A DNA stretch of 64,000 nt from an uncultured Collinsella sp. (lineage in GTDB: Bacteria > Actinomycetota > Coriobacteriia > Coriobacteriales > Coriobacteriaceae): NCBI GenBank assembly GCA_958370325.1, contig CATXJW010000004.1:23016-87015 (forward strand), in the 5' to 3' direction. Below the pieces are notes generated by a model. That model saw only the letters and a program-made list of their open reading frames with translations, ran no database searches and was not told where the DNA came from. How positions within the stretch are numbered: the first letter of the stretch is position 1; every line of letters begins with the position of its first letter. This document shows positions 44,766-53,264 of the stretch, piece by piece. A program made the translations under genes and the position numbers.

Positions 44766-44908
44766 GACTGAGAACCTCCAACGGGATTGCGAAGCAACTC
44801 GTGGATTCGCGGCATGGTTACGCAATCAACGAATTGATAGAAGGTCTCAGCTTGTCTTCGAGCATCGATTTGTTTCGGATGCCCATCAATGAGCATAACC
44901 AGTTCCAT
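44756..44908 (-). CDS. Small 50-residue ORF coupled to the ABC exporter
   Basis: ATG 44908 has GGGAGG upstream and encodes MELVMLIDGHPKQIDARRQA..., ending ...NPVGGSQSCR at TAG 44756. The exporter's ATG 44765 lies inside its last codons. I recognise no family. It may be a substrate peptide, a modification partner or a truncated remnant of a larger gene. Confidence rests on the ribosome site and the overlap only. Confidence 0.45.
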   Translation of the reverse strand: MELVMLIDGHPKQIDARRQAETFYQFVDCVTMPRIHELLRNPVGGSQSCR

Positions 44909-45367
44909 GGCGCCTCCCGTAATGGGGCATGACGACAATAGACTCAGATTGTATGAGTGGCCACTTAGGCTAAGAGGTTAGTAGCGGATGAGAGTCAAAT
45001 CCTGCTCGCCCTTATGCTTTTTGGCATAAGAAGCTCCGGGAACGTTATTTAAAAGAGAATCAGATGCACCGATTCCATATTGATTCCATATTTAGACAAA
45101 TAGAGCGCAAATCATCAGTTGACATAATAAAACCTCCCTGTGGGGGCCTATCATCGCCGTGCCGAATGGACTACCCTTTTTAAGGCTTAAATTGAATTGC
45201 CGAATTGTCTATTGGAAAACTACAATGGACTAGTCCAATCTGCGAGAACTAAACCGAGCATCTTTTATTGCATTTTAGTGTTAAGCGAGATTCTTCAAGA
45301 GAGATTATCAAATCTTGTCGCTCGATTCACGTCTGTTATCCAGGCTGCCTATTTAGGGATGCGGCAC
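44909..45367. other. AT-rich non-coding stretch
   Basis: No supported gene. An 11-base unit GATTCCATATT is repeated in tandem at 45071-45092. A hairpin CTTATGC/GCATAAG lies near 45013-45033, and CCTCCC/GGGG pairing near 45130. The composition is much lower in GC than the flanks, in keeping with a decayed insertion zone. Confidence 0.5.
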
Positions 45368-45565
45368 CTAGTTGTCCGAAGCCGTGTCCTGGTTTGAGCT
45401 GTCGGATGCCGTGCCAGATGCGGAACCGCTCGAGCTACTGTTGCTGCTGTCGGCTGTGCCCGGTCCCGACGCATTGCCGTTTGCCTTGTCGTCCATGCTC
45501 GGTTGCAAGCCATCGGTTGTCTGGCTTGAGTCGGTAACAGATACCATCAACTTATCAAAGATCAA
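45368..45565 (-). pseudogene. Truncated copy of the 36902 gene's C-terminal tail
   Basis: The last 55 codons, ending SGSASGTASDSSNQDTASDN, align with the tail of the 36902-37846 protein (SGTASGTASDSSSQGTASSN), and the DNA is similar over about 170 bases. Upstream of DSSQTTDG the similarity stops, no ribosome site is seen, and the membrane part is missing. It is a fragment left by duplication or recombination. Confidence 0.7.
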
Positions 45566-45643
45566 CTCATCAAGGGGGCTCGCTGTCTTTGGTGTAATAG
45601 CTTGATGCTAAACTGGATTTATGATTGCGAGGTGGTTTACGTG

Positions 45644-45913
45644 ATGTACCCGTATATGACATTCGAAGATGGTACCGAGGTCATTCACTCTGACTTGATT
45701 ACCGATGGCGATACCGAAAAGGTTATCGTGCATTTTGAACGACCGACGGCAGAGGGTTTCGACTCCGCTCGCTGTGAGTTGCCTTCATACAGTTGGACTA
45801 TGTGGGAGGGGCGTTTCACCGACGAGGAGAAGCGAGGTTTTGAGACTTTTCTGAGCAATAACGCCCATCTGCTGTATCGCTACGCCGCAAACGGAGGAGC
45901 TAAAGTTGCCTAG
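45644..45913 (+). CDS. Small protein, first gene of a TA-like pair
   Basis: 89 residues, acidic, from ATG 45644 (GAGGTGG upstream). It begins MYPYMTFEDGTEVIHSDLI and has no recognised domain. The next gene, a DUF4160 protein, starts 8 bases before its end. DUF4160 genes usually sit beside a small partner (often DUF2442) in toxin-antitoxin-like pairs, so this may be the partner. Confidence 0.6.
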   Translation: MYPYMTFEDGTEVIHSDLITDGDTEKVIVHFERPTAEGFDSARCELPSYSWTMWEGRFTDEEKRGFETFLSNNAHLLYRYAANGGAKVA

Positions 45914-46184
45914 CCTGTTTCTTATTGGTGGCTATCGGGTCTTCTTTTGGTCCAACGAAGCGGGCGAGCCAATCCATGTTCATGTTTGCAAGGGTGCACC
46001 TTCAGATAATTCGGCCAAAATCTGGCTGACTCGCAGGGGTGGTTGCATTGTTGCTAATAACAAAGCGAAGATTCCCCGGAGCACACTTGACGACCTCTGT
46101 GAAATTATCGCCGCTCAGCATGAATTGATTTGCTCTAAATGGAAGGCATTTTTCCTTGTGGACGAGATCTCGTTCTACTGCTAA
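45906..46184 (+). CDS. DUF4160 family protein
   Basis: 92 residues from TTG 45906, with GGAGGAG five bases upstream. MPSLFLIGGYRVFFWSNEAG, EPIHVHVCKG and the C-terminal CSKWKAF follow the DUF4160 pattern ('GY.v.f...e..PpHvHv', ending '..W'). Such proteins are annotated as putative toxins of small TA modules, though biochemical evidence is thin. It overlaps the preceding gene by 8 bases. Confidence 0.72.
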   Translation: MPSLFLIGGYRVFFWSNEAGEPIHVHVCKGAPSDNSAKIWLTRRGGCIVANNKAKIPRSTLDDLCEIIAAQHELICSKWKAFFLVDEISFYC

Positions 46185-46318
46185 ACGCCATTCCGGCCCC
46201 TCTTTTTCAACCTTAATCATGAGCCTGCCCCATCGGCGCTGATTGAACTTGACAGTACAATGGGAGCGGACTTTATCGCCGCCGCTTGTTGCGGCTAAAC
46301 GGATGTGCTGGAGCTCGC

Positions 46319-48307
46319 ATGAACGATTTTCTAAACGGTCAAGTTGAGAACGATGGCTTTTTGCGTGTGGCGGCGGCGTCGCCGCAGATTCGCGTTGCCG
46401 ATGTTGAGGGTAATGCCGAGGTGGCGCTTTCCGCTGTTCGCGAGGCTACCGAGCGCGGCGTTCGCGCGCTGGCGCTGCCCGAGCTTAACCTGACCGGCTA
46501 TACCGCGGCCGATCTGTTCCATAACCGCACATTGCTGCATGCCTGCGAGGCTGCTCTGGTGCATATCCTCGATGAAACCCGCAAGCTGCCGATTGTCTTT
46601 ACCGTCGGCCTTCCCGTTGCGGTGGCCGAAAACATCTACAACTGCGCGGCCGTGTGCTGTGCGGGCGAGCTTTTGGGCCTTACGGCTAAGAAGTATCTGC
46701 CCAACTATGGCGAGTTCTACGAGCGCCGCTGGTTTGCCCCGGCGCCTGCCGATCCCGTGTGGGTTGAATTTGCCGGTCAGGGTCCGGTGCCGCTTGGCTC
46801 GGGGCTTGTCTACCGCTGCTGTGATGAGGGCGCCGAGGACCTGGTGCTGGGCGTTGAGGTCTGTGAGGACCTGTGGGTGCCGGCGCCCCCTTCGACCGAG
46901 ATGGCGCTTGCCGGTGCGACGGTGATTCTCAACCCGTCGGCCTCGGACGAGATTATCGGTAAGGCAGATTACCGCCGCAGCCTTATCTCTAACCAAAGCG
47001 CGCGCCTGTACTGTGCCTATGCCTATGCGGATGCGAGCGAGGGCGAGTCCACGACCGATATGGTCTTTGTGGGCGAGAACCTTATCTACGAAAACGGCTC
47101 CAAGCTCGCCGCCACCAAACTGCTTACCTGTGATATGGCCATCGCCGACGTTGATCTTGACCGCCTGGTTGCCGAGCGCCGCCGCTCGACGACGTGGACG
47201 CGCGCGGACGATGCACCGGAGTCCACGACCGTTGAATTTTCGTTTGAGGGCGTGCTGACAGACGAACCTGTCCTGCGCGATGCACTCGGCATCGACCGTG
47301 TCTTCCCCCGCGCGCCCTTTGTGCCGGCCGACCACGGTGATCTGGCCGAGCGCTGCGAGACCATCCTCGACCTGCAGACCGCCGGCCTCAAGACCCGCCT
47401 GGCCCATACAGGCACCAAGGCTGCAGCCATCGGTCTTTCGGGCGGCCTGGACTCCACGCTGGCGCTGCTTGTGACCGTGCGTGCCTTCGATGCGCTGGGG
47501 CTGCCGCGCACGGGTATCACGGCGGTTTCCATGCCCGGCTTTGGCACGACGCATCGCACTAAGTCGAATGCCGAGTCGCTCGCTCGCGACCTAGGCGTGA
47601 GCTTCCGCGAAGTCTCGATCCATGCAGCCGTGGAGCAGCATTTTAAGGACATCGAGCACGATCCGGCCGTGCAGGACGTGACTTACGAGAACAGTCAGGC
47701 CCGCGAGCGCACGCAGATTCTGATGGATCTGGCCAACCAGGCTGGCGGTTTTGTCATCGGCACGGGCGACCTGTCGGAGCTGGCGCTCGGCTGGGCTACC
47801 TATAACGGCGACCACATGAGCATGTACGCCGTCAACGCGAGCGTGCCCAAGACGCTTGTGCGCCATCTGGTGCGCTATGCGGCTGATGTCTTTGGCGGGC
47901 GTATTGCCGAGGTCTTGCTCGATATCCTCGATACGCCGGTGTCCCCCGAGCTTCTGCCGCCCACGGGCGACGGCGAGATTGCGCAGAAGACCGAGGACCT
48001 GGTGGGCCCGTACGAGCTGCACGACTACTTCCTCTACTACCTGCTGCGTTTTGGCTTTGAGCCGGGCAAGATCTACCGCATGGCGCTCAAGAGCTTCGAG
48101 GGCGTCTACGACGTCAAGACCATTCACACGTGGCTACGCACGTTCTACCGTCGCTTCTTTGCCCAGCAGTTTAAGCGCAGCTGCCTGCCCGATGGCCCCA
48201 AGGTGGGCTCGGTCACGCTCAGCCCGCGCGGCGATTGGCGCATGCCGAGTGACGCCAGCTCGCGCCTGTGGCTCGCCCAGATTGACGCGCTCAATCCGAT
48301 GGACTAA
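46319..48307 (+). CDS. nadE: Glutamine-dependent NAD+ synthetase
   Basis: 662 residues. The N-terminal nitrilase-type glutaminase has the Glu-Lys-Cys triad in ALPELNLTGY, TAKKYLPNYGEF and LGVEVCEDLWV. The synthetase domain has the pyrophosphatase loop AIGLSGGLDSTLALL, GTGDLSELALGW and YNGDHMSMYAVNASVPKT. It amidates nicotinate adenine dinucleotide, taking ammonia from glutamine. Length fits the long two-domain form. ATG 46319 follows TGGAGC. Confidence 0.95.
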   Translation: MNDFLNGQVENDGFLRVAAASPQIRVADVEGNAEVALSAVREATERGVRALALPELNLTGYTAADLFHNRTLLHACEAALVHILDETRKLPIVFTVGLPVAVAENIYNCAAVCCAGELLGLTAKKYLPNYGEFYERRWFAPAPADPVWVEFAGQGPVPLGSGLVYRCCDEGAEDLVLGVEVCEDLWVPAPPSTEMALAGATVILNPSASDEIIGKADYRRSLISNQSARLYCAYAYADASEGESTTDMVFVGENLIYENGSKLAATKLLTCDMAIADVDLDRLVAERRRSTTWTRADDAPESTTVEFSFEGVLTDEPVLRDALGIDRVFPRAPFVPADHGDLAERCETILDLQTAGLKTRLAHTGTKAAAIGLSGGLDSTLALLVTVRAFDALGLPRTGITAVSMPGFGTTHRTKSNAESLARDLGVSFREVSIHAAVEQHFKDIEHDPAVQDVTYENSQARERTQILMDLANQAGGFVIGTGDLSELALGWATYNGDHMSMYAVNASVPKTLVRHLVRYAADVFGGRIAEVLLDILDTPVSPELLPPTGDGEIAQKTEDLVGPYELHDYFLYYLLRFGFEPGKIYRMALKSFEGVYDVKTIHTWLRTFYRRFFAQQFKRSCLPDGPKVGSVTLSPRGDWRMPSDASSRLWLAQIDALNPMD

Positions 48308-48374
48308 GGTTGCCAAATTGAACCAAAACAGCGGGTGCAAGCGTTACACTTTTGCAATCTGATGGCCCGTATCG

Positions 48375-48405
48375 CGCGGCGCTCTTGTCGGAGCGCCGCG
48401 TTTTT
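48375..48405 (+). terminator. Terminator after nadE
   Basis: CGCGGCGCTC and GAGCGCCGCG form a perfect 10-base stem around TTGTCG, followed by five T. It ends 20 bases before the aminotransferase start. Confidence 0.88.
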
Positions 48406-48424
48406 CATATCGAAAGGTGGCACC

Positions 48425-49588
48425 ATGCAGGCATCGCAGCGTCTCGACCGCTTTGGCGCGGAGGTCTTCGCCTCGCTCAACAACAAACTTCTCGCGCTGA
48501 AGGCTCAGGGCAAGACCATTTACAACATGAGCGTGGGCACGCCCGACTTTAAGCCGTACGACCATGTGGTCGAGGCGCTCACGCATGCAGCCCAAGATCC
48601 CGAGATGTGGAAGTATGCCCTGCGCGACCTGCCCGAACTCAAGCAAGCCGTGTGCGATTACTATGAGCGTCGCTTTGGTGTCTCCGGCATTACGCCGTCT
48701 ATGGTGCAGTCGTGCAACGGCACGCAGGAGGGCGTGGGCCATTTGGGCCTGGCCCTGCTCGATCCGGGTGACACCATTTTGGTTCCCGATCCGTGCTACC
48801 CGGTCTTTGAGGCGGGCGCCAAAATCGCCGATGGCAAGCTCGAGTACTATCCGTTGGTCGCCGAGCATAATTACCTGCCCTATGTGGCGGGTATCGATCC
48901 CGAGGTGGCCGATCGTGCCAAGTATATGATCGTGTCGCTGCCCGCAAACCCGGTCGGCTCGGTGGGCACGCCCGAGGTCTACGAGGAGATCATCGCTTTC
49001 GCCCGCGAGCACGACCTGCTCATCGTCCATGACAACGCGTACTCCGACATCGTGTTCGACGGCGAGCCGGGCGGAAGCTTCTTGCAGTATCCTGGTGCGC
49101 TCGAGGTGGGCGTGGAGTTCTTCTCGCTTTCCAAGTCGTTTAACGTTACCGGTGCGCGTATCGGCTTTTTGGTCGGCCGCGAGGACGTGGTCTCTGCCTT
49201 TGCCAAGCTGCGCGGCCAGATCGACTTTGGTATGTTCTTCCCGATCCAGAAGGCTGCTATCGCCTGCCTGAACGGTCCGCGCGATGAGGTCGAGGCGCAG
49301 CGTCTGAAGTACCAGGAGCGCCGCGATGCCCTGTGCGACGGTCTTGAGGGCCTGGGCTGGGAGCGTCCCAACGCGCATGGCTCAATGTTTGTGTGGGCCA
49401 AGCTTCCCGGTGGTCGCACCGATTCCATGGCGTTTTGCGAGGAGCTCATGGAGAAGGCCGGCGTTGTGGTGACGCCGGGCGCGAGCTTTGGTCCTTCGGG
49501 CGAGGGGCACGTGCGCATGGCGCTGGTCTTGCCGCCCGACCAGATTGCTTTGGCTGTCGAGGCCATTCGCGAGGCGGGCCTGTATTAG
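48425..49588 (+). CDS. PLP-dependent class I aminotransferase (LL-DAP/alanine aminotransferase-like)
   Basis: 387 residues, fold type I. NMSVGTPDFKPYDHVVEA, QSCNGTQEGVGHLGLALLDPGD, VPDPCYPVFE, SLPANPVGSVGT, HDNAYSDIVFD, and the PLP lysine in FFSLSKSFNVTGARIGF. Its closest feel is to DapL/AlaC-type enzymes. Given dapH and an M20 deacetylase nearby, an N-acetyl-L,L-DAP aminotransferase role is possible but not proven. ATG 48425 follows GAAAGG. Confidence 0.88.
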   Translation: MQASQRLDRFGAEVFASLNNKLLALKAQGKTIYNMSVGTPDFKPYDHVVEALTHAAQDPEMWKYALRDLPELKQAVCDYYERRFGVSGITPSMVQSCNGTQEGVGHLGLALLDPGDTILVPDPCYPVFEAGAKIADGKLEYYPLVAEHNYLPYVAGIDPEVADRAKYMIVSLPANPVGSVGTPEVYEEIIAFAREHDLLIVHDNAYSDIVFDGEPGGSFLQYPGALEVGVEFFSLSKSFNVTGARIGFLVGREDVVSAFAKLRGQIDFGMFFPIQKAAIACLNGPRDEVEAQRLKYQERRDALCDGLEGLGWERPNAHGSMFVWAKLPGGRTDSMAFCEELMEKAGVVVTPGASFGPSGEGHVRMALVLPPDQIALAVEAIREAGLY

Positions 49589-49789
49589 AAAGGTATTTCG
49601 ACTCGTCAATAGCTCGAAACCGATTTCGTGCAGTTATTTTACGAATCCTGCAAACAATTTCGGTAAACGGTCGATTTTTGGCTGCGAATAGGAGCATAAT
49701 CAAAGTCCCGATTGGATGTATTGGGATTACGACAAGCCGCTCGGGTCGTTCCCGGGTGGCTTGTTTGTGGAGAGAGATGGGAGTTTCTA

Positions 49790-50740
49790 ATGGTTAACGA
49801 GAAGAAGGTCGCTATTGTCGGCTGCGGTTTCGTCGGTTCGTCTTCGGCGTTCGCGCTGATGCAGAGCGGTCTGTTCTCCGAGATGGTCCTCATTGACGTG
49901 GACAAGAACCGCGCCGAGGGTGAGGCCCTGGATATCGCGCACGGCATGACGTTTGCCGAGCCGATGAAGATCTACGCCGGCGATTATTCCGATGTCGCCG
50001 ACGCCGCCATGATCGTCGTCACCGCTGGCGCTGCCCAGAAGCCCGGTGAGACCCGTCTGGACCTGGTCAACAAGAACGTCAACATCTTTAAGTCCATCAT
50101 TCCCGAAATTAAGAAGTCTGGCTTCGACGGCATTCTGCTCATTGTCTCCAACCCGGTCGATGTTCTGACCTATGCCGCCATCAAGATGTCCGGCCTGCCC
50201 GAGGGCCATGTCATCGGCTCCGGCACCGTGCTCGACACTGGCCGTCTGCAGCAGATGCTTGGTGCCCACGTCGAGGTTGACCCGCGCGATGTCCAGGCCT
50301 ATGTCATGGGTGAGCACGGCGACTCTGAGTTTGTCGCTTGGTCCAGCGCCCAGGTTGCCGGCGTGCCGCTGAACACTTTCTGCGAGCTTCACGGTCATCT
50401 GGAGCATGAGGCTGCCGAGAAGCGCATCGCCGAGGACGTCAAGAACTCCGCCTACACCATCATCGAGAAGAAGCACGCCACCTACTATGGCGTCGCCATG
50501 GCCGTCAAGCGCATCTGCACCGCCGTCATGCGCGATGAGCAGACCGTTCTGCCCGTCTCCTCGCTCATGGTGGGCGAGTATGGCCTGTCCGATCTTGCCA
50601 TCTCCATGCCGACGGTCGTTGGCCGCGACGGCGTCGTCTGTCGCGTCCCCGTGCCGCTGAACGATGACGAGCAGCATGAGCTCACCGCCTCCGCCAAGGC
50701 CCTCAAGGACATCATCGACAGCGTCGACTTCTCCTGCTAA
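49790..50740 (+). CDS. ldh: L-lactate dehydrogenase
   Basis: 316 residues. Rossmann motif VAIVGCGFVGSSSAFAL, acidic NAD residue in VLIDVDKNR, the mobile loop Arg in GAAQKPGETRLDLV, VSNPVDVLTY, and the catalytic His in AYVMGEHGDSEFVAW identify L-LDH rather than malate dehydrogenase (Gln in the substrate loop). It reduces pyruvate to lactate, regenerating NAD+ in fermentation. ATG 49790 follows GGGAG. A terminator follows at 50774. Confidence 0.94.
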   Translation: MVNEKKVAIVGCGFVGSSSAFALMQSGLFSEMVLIDVDKNRAEGEALDIAHGMTFAEPMKIYAGDYSDVADAAMIVVTAGAAQKPGETRLDLVNKNVNIFKSIIPEIKKSGFDGILLIVSNPVDVLTYAAIKMSGLPEGHVIGSGTVLDTGRLQQMLGAHVEVDPRDVQAYVMGEHGDSEFVAWSSAQVAGVPLNTFCELHGHLEHEAAEKRIAEDVKNSAYTIIEKKHATYYGVAMAVKRICTAVMRDEQTVLPVSSLMVGEYGLSDLAISMPTVVGRDGVVCRVPVPLNDDEQHELTASAKALKDIIDSVDFSC

Positions 50741-50773
50741 ATCAAGCTCGCTAAAGCGAAAAGCTACAATGAA

Positions 50774-50807
50774 GGCGTCCGAGCCCACACGGCCCGGGCG
50801 CCTTTTT
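50774..50807 (+). terminator. Terminator after ldh
   Basis: GGCG-CCG-GCC pairs with GGC-CGG-CGCC across one mismatch, followed by five T, which run into the first of two direct repeats. Confidence 0.85.
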
Positions 50808-50837
50808 GGTGCAAAGTAACCTGACCCCAATGCACCA
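50806..50837. repeat. Direct repeat copy 1 (32 bp) before the alpha/beta hydrolase gene
   Basis: It starts TTGGTGCAAAG and ends CAATGCACCA, so its ends TGGTGCA/TGCACCA are inverted. It is 29/32 identical to 52019-52050, with the gene 50855-52015 between the two copies. Confidence 0.85.
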
Positions 50838-50854
50838 TAGTTGATGGGAGGGCC

Positions 50855-52015
50855 ATGTCGGATTCCTCTAATTTTTTGACCTATGCCCAGACGACGTTTG
50901 ATTCGTTTGAGGAGCAGCCGTTCTGTGCGGTGGATAGCCTGGTCTTTGCGTGGCTGTCCTATTTGCGTTTGCCGGGTGATATGGCGGAGCTGACGAACTG
51001 GCAGGGCCTAGACGTACGCGAACTGCTGCGTGCCGAGTGCTACCGGGACATGATTGACGACTTGTGGGATCCAGAGGGGAGCAGGGCCTTGTTGGAGGCC
51101 GTGGCAGCAAACCCTCGTTACCGTGGCGTGCACGTTTGCGGCTATCGTGCCGTGAGCGATGTGGTAGCGACAGAGCAGTTTGCAGCCATGGCGTTCCGGT
51201 TTCCGGCGGGGTTCAGTTATCTTTCCTTCCGGGGGACCGACAGCACGATTGTGGGCTGGAAAGAGGACTTTAACATGGCGTTCCGGTGTCCTGTGCCGGC
51301 CCAGGAATCCGCGGTACGTTATGTGGACGAGGCGACGGATGCGATTGACGGGCCGCTTTTGTGCGGAGGTCATTCCAAGGGTGGAAACCTTGCGGTGTAC
51401 GGTGCGGCGATGTGCTCCGATGTCGCCCGCGAGCGAATCGAACGGGTGTATTCCCATGATGGTCCGGGCTTCGTCGAGGAGTTTCTGAACGGCAACGCCT
51501 TTGCCGATCTTTGCGGTCGAATCGACAAGACGCTACCTCGGTCGTCGATCTTTGGCATGATGTTCGAGACACAGGAGGACTATGCCATCGTTGAGAGCAC
51601 CGAGTTCAGCCTGCTGCAGCACAATCCCTTTAGCTGGGTGGTTGATGGTCGCGACTTCGTGTACTGTGAGCGCCTGTCCGCCGGTGCTCGATACGTTGAT
51701 GGCTCCATTCGCGAGATGCTGCTTGCAGTGTCGCCTAGCGAGCGCGAGCGTTTTGTAGATGCGTTGTTCTCCGTGTTTGAGGCTACGGGTGCTGAGCGGT
51801 TTGCGGATATCGCCGGGAATCTGCGCGAGAGCCTGCCCGTGATGCTCCAGGCTGCGCAAGGCTTTGACGAGGATACGCGACGCTTTGTCTCGCAGACCAT
51901 CGTGGCAATCCTTAAATGCGCACTGCTGCCCAAACGACCCCAGATCGACATGCCCGCTGCCGGCAAGAGTTTGGCAGAACAGCTCGAGGCTTGGCAGTCC
52001 GAGCTCCTGCGCTAA
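50855..52015 (+). CDS. DUF2974 (Mbeg1-like) alpha/beta hydrolase
   Basis: 386 residues. The lipase-type elbow CGGHSKGGNLAVYGAA carries the candidate nucleophile Ser, preceded by FSYLSFRGTDSTIVGWKEDFNM and followed by YSHDGPGF. This is the DUF2974/Mbeg1-like family of cytoplasmic putative lipases; the substrate is unknown. GGGAGG precedes ATG 50855. It is bracketed by 32-bp direct repeats 17 bases before its start and 3 bases after its stop. Confidence 0.85.
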   Translation: MSDSSNFLTYAQTTFDSFEEQPFCAVDSLVFAWLSYLRLPGDMAELTNWQGLDVRELLRAECYRDMIDDLWDPEGSRALLEAVAANPRYRGVHVCGYRAVSDVVATEQFAAMAFRFPAGFSYLSFRGTDSTIVGWKEDFNMAFRCPVPAQESAVRYVDEATDAIDGPLLCGGHSKGGNLAVYGAAMCSDVARERIERVYSHDGPGFVEEFLNGNAFADLCGRIDKTLPRSSIFGMMFETQEDYAIVESTEFSLLQHNPFSWVVDGRDFVYCERLSAGARYVDGSIREMLLAVSPSERERFVDALFSVFEATGAERFADIAGNLRESLPVMLQAAQGFDEDTRRFVSQTIVAILKCALLPKRPQIDMPAAGKSLAEQLEAWQSELLR

Positions 52016-52018
52016 CCA

Positions 52019-52050
52019 TTGGTGCAAAGCAACCTGTCCCCGATGCACCA
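52019..52050. repeat. Direct repeat copy 2 (32 bp) after the alpha/beta hydrolase gene
   Basis: Differs from copy 1 (50806-50837) at three positions and keeps the inverted ends TGGTGCA/TGCACCA. It contains AACCTGTCCC, also found at 9682 and 10416. Confidence 0.85.
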
Positions 52051-52126
52051 AGCTTCGATGCGCCTGGGGCGGGCTCGACCGCTATACTGGTTCGTGCCGA
52101 AATCGATCTAGAACGGAATGCCGTAT

Positions 52127-53131
52127 ATGAAAATCAATCACGCGATTCTGCATATCCTGGACTTTGACTCTGCCGTCAACGTTATGAGCCAGCGCGAGCT
52201 CGATATCGAGAGCCGTACCGTGCGCAACTTCGTGACCACGCATCTGCGCCGCGCACGTACCTCGGCCGACAATAAACGCGCCACGTTTGCCGAGAACTCT
52301 GCGTTTGGCGGCGAGCTCAAGGGCTATTTCTTTGGCGAGCGCGAGTTCGTGGACCTGTCGCAGCAGATTGCGGAGTTTATCTCCTCCGAGCTCACCAAAG
52401 CCGAGAAAGCCGAGTCAACCGACGTGCTCGTGGCCGATTTTGACGACGATGAGGATGCCCGCTGGTTTGCCGTGATGCTGCTGGGCTCCAAGCAGGCTTT
52501 TATGCACGAAGTGGGCCGCGAGGAGGGGGAGGTGCGCAACGACATCGCGCGCCACTACGCCATTCTGCCGAACCCCTCGCAAAAGGTGCCGAGCTATGCC
52601 ATCGTGCGTGCGAGCACCATGGAGATCGGTTACGTGGACAAGAAGCGCAAGATTGCCGGTGAGGACCGTATGCTTATCCCCGATGGCCTGCTGCAGTGCG
52701 ACACGGGCGTATCAGGCAAGGAGGTCATCGACACCGTGACGCGTGTGGTCGAGGAAGTCGCCGAGGAGCACGGTGCCAATACGGCCGTGGCGCTCGCCAA
52801 GGTTAAGGCTGCCGTCGCCGAGAAAGTCGAGGACGATGAGGAGCTGCCGCCCTGGGATATCGTCGATGAGGTCTTTGAGGACGAGCCGGTCATCAAGGAG
52901 AGTGTACGTGCGGCGCTGACCGAAGAGAAGGTGCCCGAGCGTGTGCCCGTGGAGCGCAAGCAGGTCGAGCGTGCGGCCGTGCGCAACCACAAGATTCGTA
53001 CCGATACGGGCATCGAGATCAGCTTTCCGGCCGAGATGGGCTCGAACTCCGAGTACATCGAGTTCGTCAACGAACCCAACGGCCTCATCTCCATCGAGCT
53101 CAAAAACATCGGCAGCATCGAGAATCGATAA
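52127..53131 (+). CDS. Nucleoid-associated protein, NdpA/YejK family
   Basis: 334 residues. MKINHAILHILDFDSAVNVMSQRELD, the early F-LRRAR helix, and FMHEVGREEGEVRNDIARHYAILPNPSQKVPSYAIV match 37-kDa nucleoid-associated proteins. The C-terminal domain contains NHKIRTDTGIEISFP and GLISIELKNIG. The cellular role is poorly defined; E. coli YejK binds DNA and interacts with topoisomerases. The canonical opening favours ATG 52127 over ATG 52118. Confidence 0.87.
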   Translation: MKINHAILHILDFDSAVNVMSQRELDIESRTVRNFVTTHLRRARTSADNKRATFAENSAFGGELKGYFFGEREFVDLSQQIAEFISSELTKAEKAESTDVLVADFDDDEDARWFAVMLLGSKQAFMHEVGREEGEVRNDIARHYAILPNPSQKVPSYAIVRASTMEIGYVDKKRKIAGEDRMLIPDGLLQCDTGVSGKEVIDTVTRVVEEVAEEHGANTAVALAKVKAAVAEKVEDDEELPPWDIVDEVFEDEPVIKESVRAALTEEKVPERVPVERKQVERAAVRNHKIRTDTGIEISFPAEMGSNSEYIEFVNEPNGLISIELKNIGSIENR

Positions 53132-53158
53132 GTTGCGTTACGCCTACAGCGGGAAAGC

Positions 53159-53196
53159 AAAGGCCGAAGCTCCTTGGGGCCTCGGCCTTCTTGTTT
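53159..53196 (+). terminator. Terminator after the NdpA-like gene
   Basis: AAGGCCGA and TCGGCCTT pair with further internal pairing; CTTGTTT follows. Confidence 0.75.
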
Positions 53197-53233
53197 GGGG
53201 ATGAATTGCGCCGCAGGTTGAGCATAAGTCAGC

Positions 53234-53259
53234 GAAAACGCGGTTTGTCAAAACCGCGT
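53234..53259 (-). terminator. Terminator of the dap operon
   Basis: On the minus strand ACGCGGTTT-TGAC-AAACCGCGT is a perfect 9-base stem followed by TTT, six bases after the dapH stop. Confidence 0.8.
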
Positions 53260-53264
53260 AACTA

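Noticed and set aside
44985..45010. Sequence resembling the 3' part of a tRNA (AGTCAAATCC near GCTCGCC)
   Set aside because: No cloverleaf can be built upstream and the acceptor and T stems do not pair convincingly, so neither a tRNA gene nor an att site is claimed.
48344..49378. Open frame of 344 codons antisense to the aminotransferase
   Set aside because: Shadow frame; the aminotransferase has all its motifs on the plus strand.
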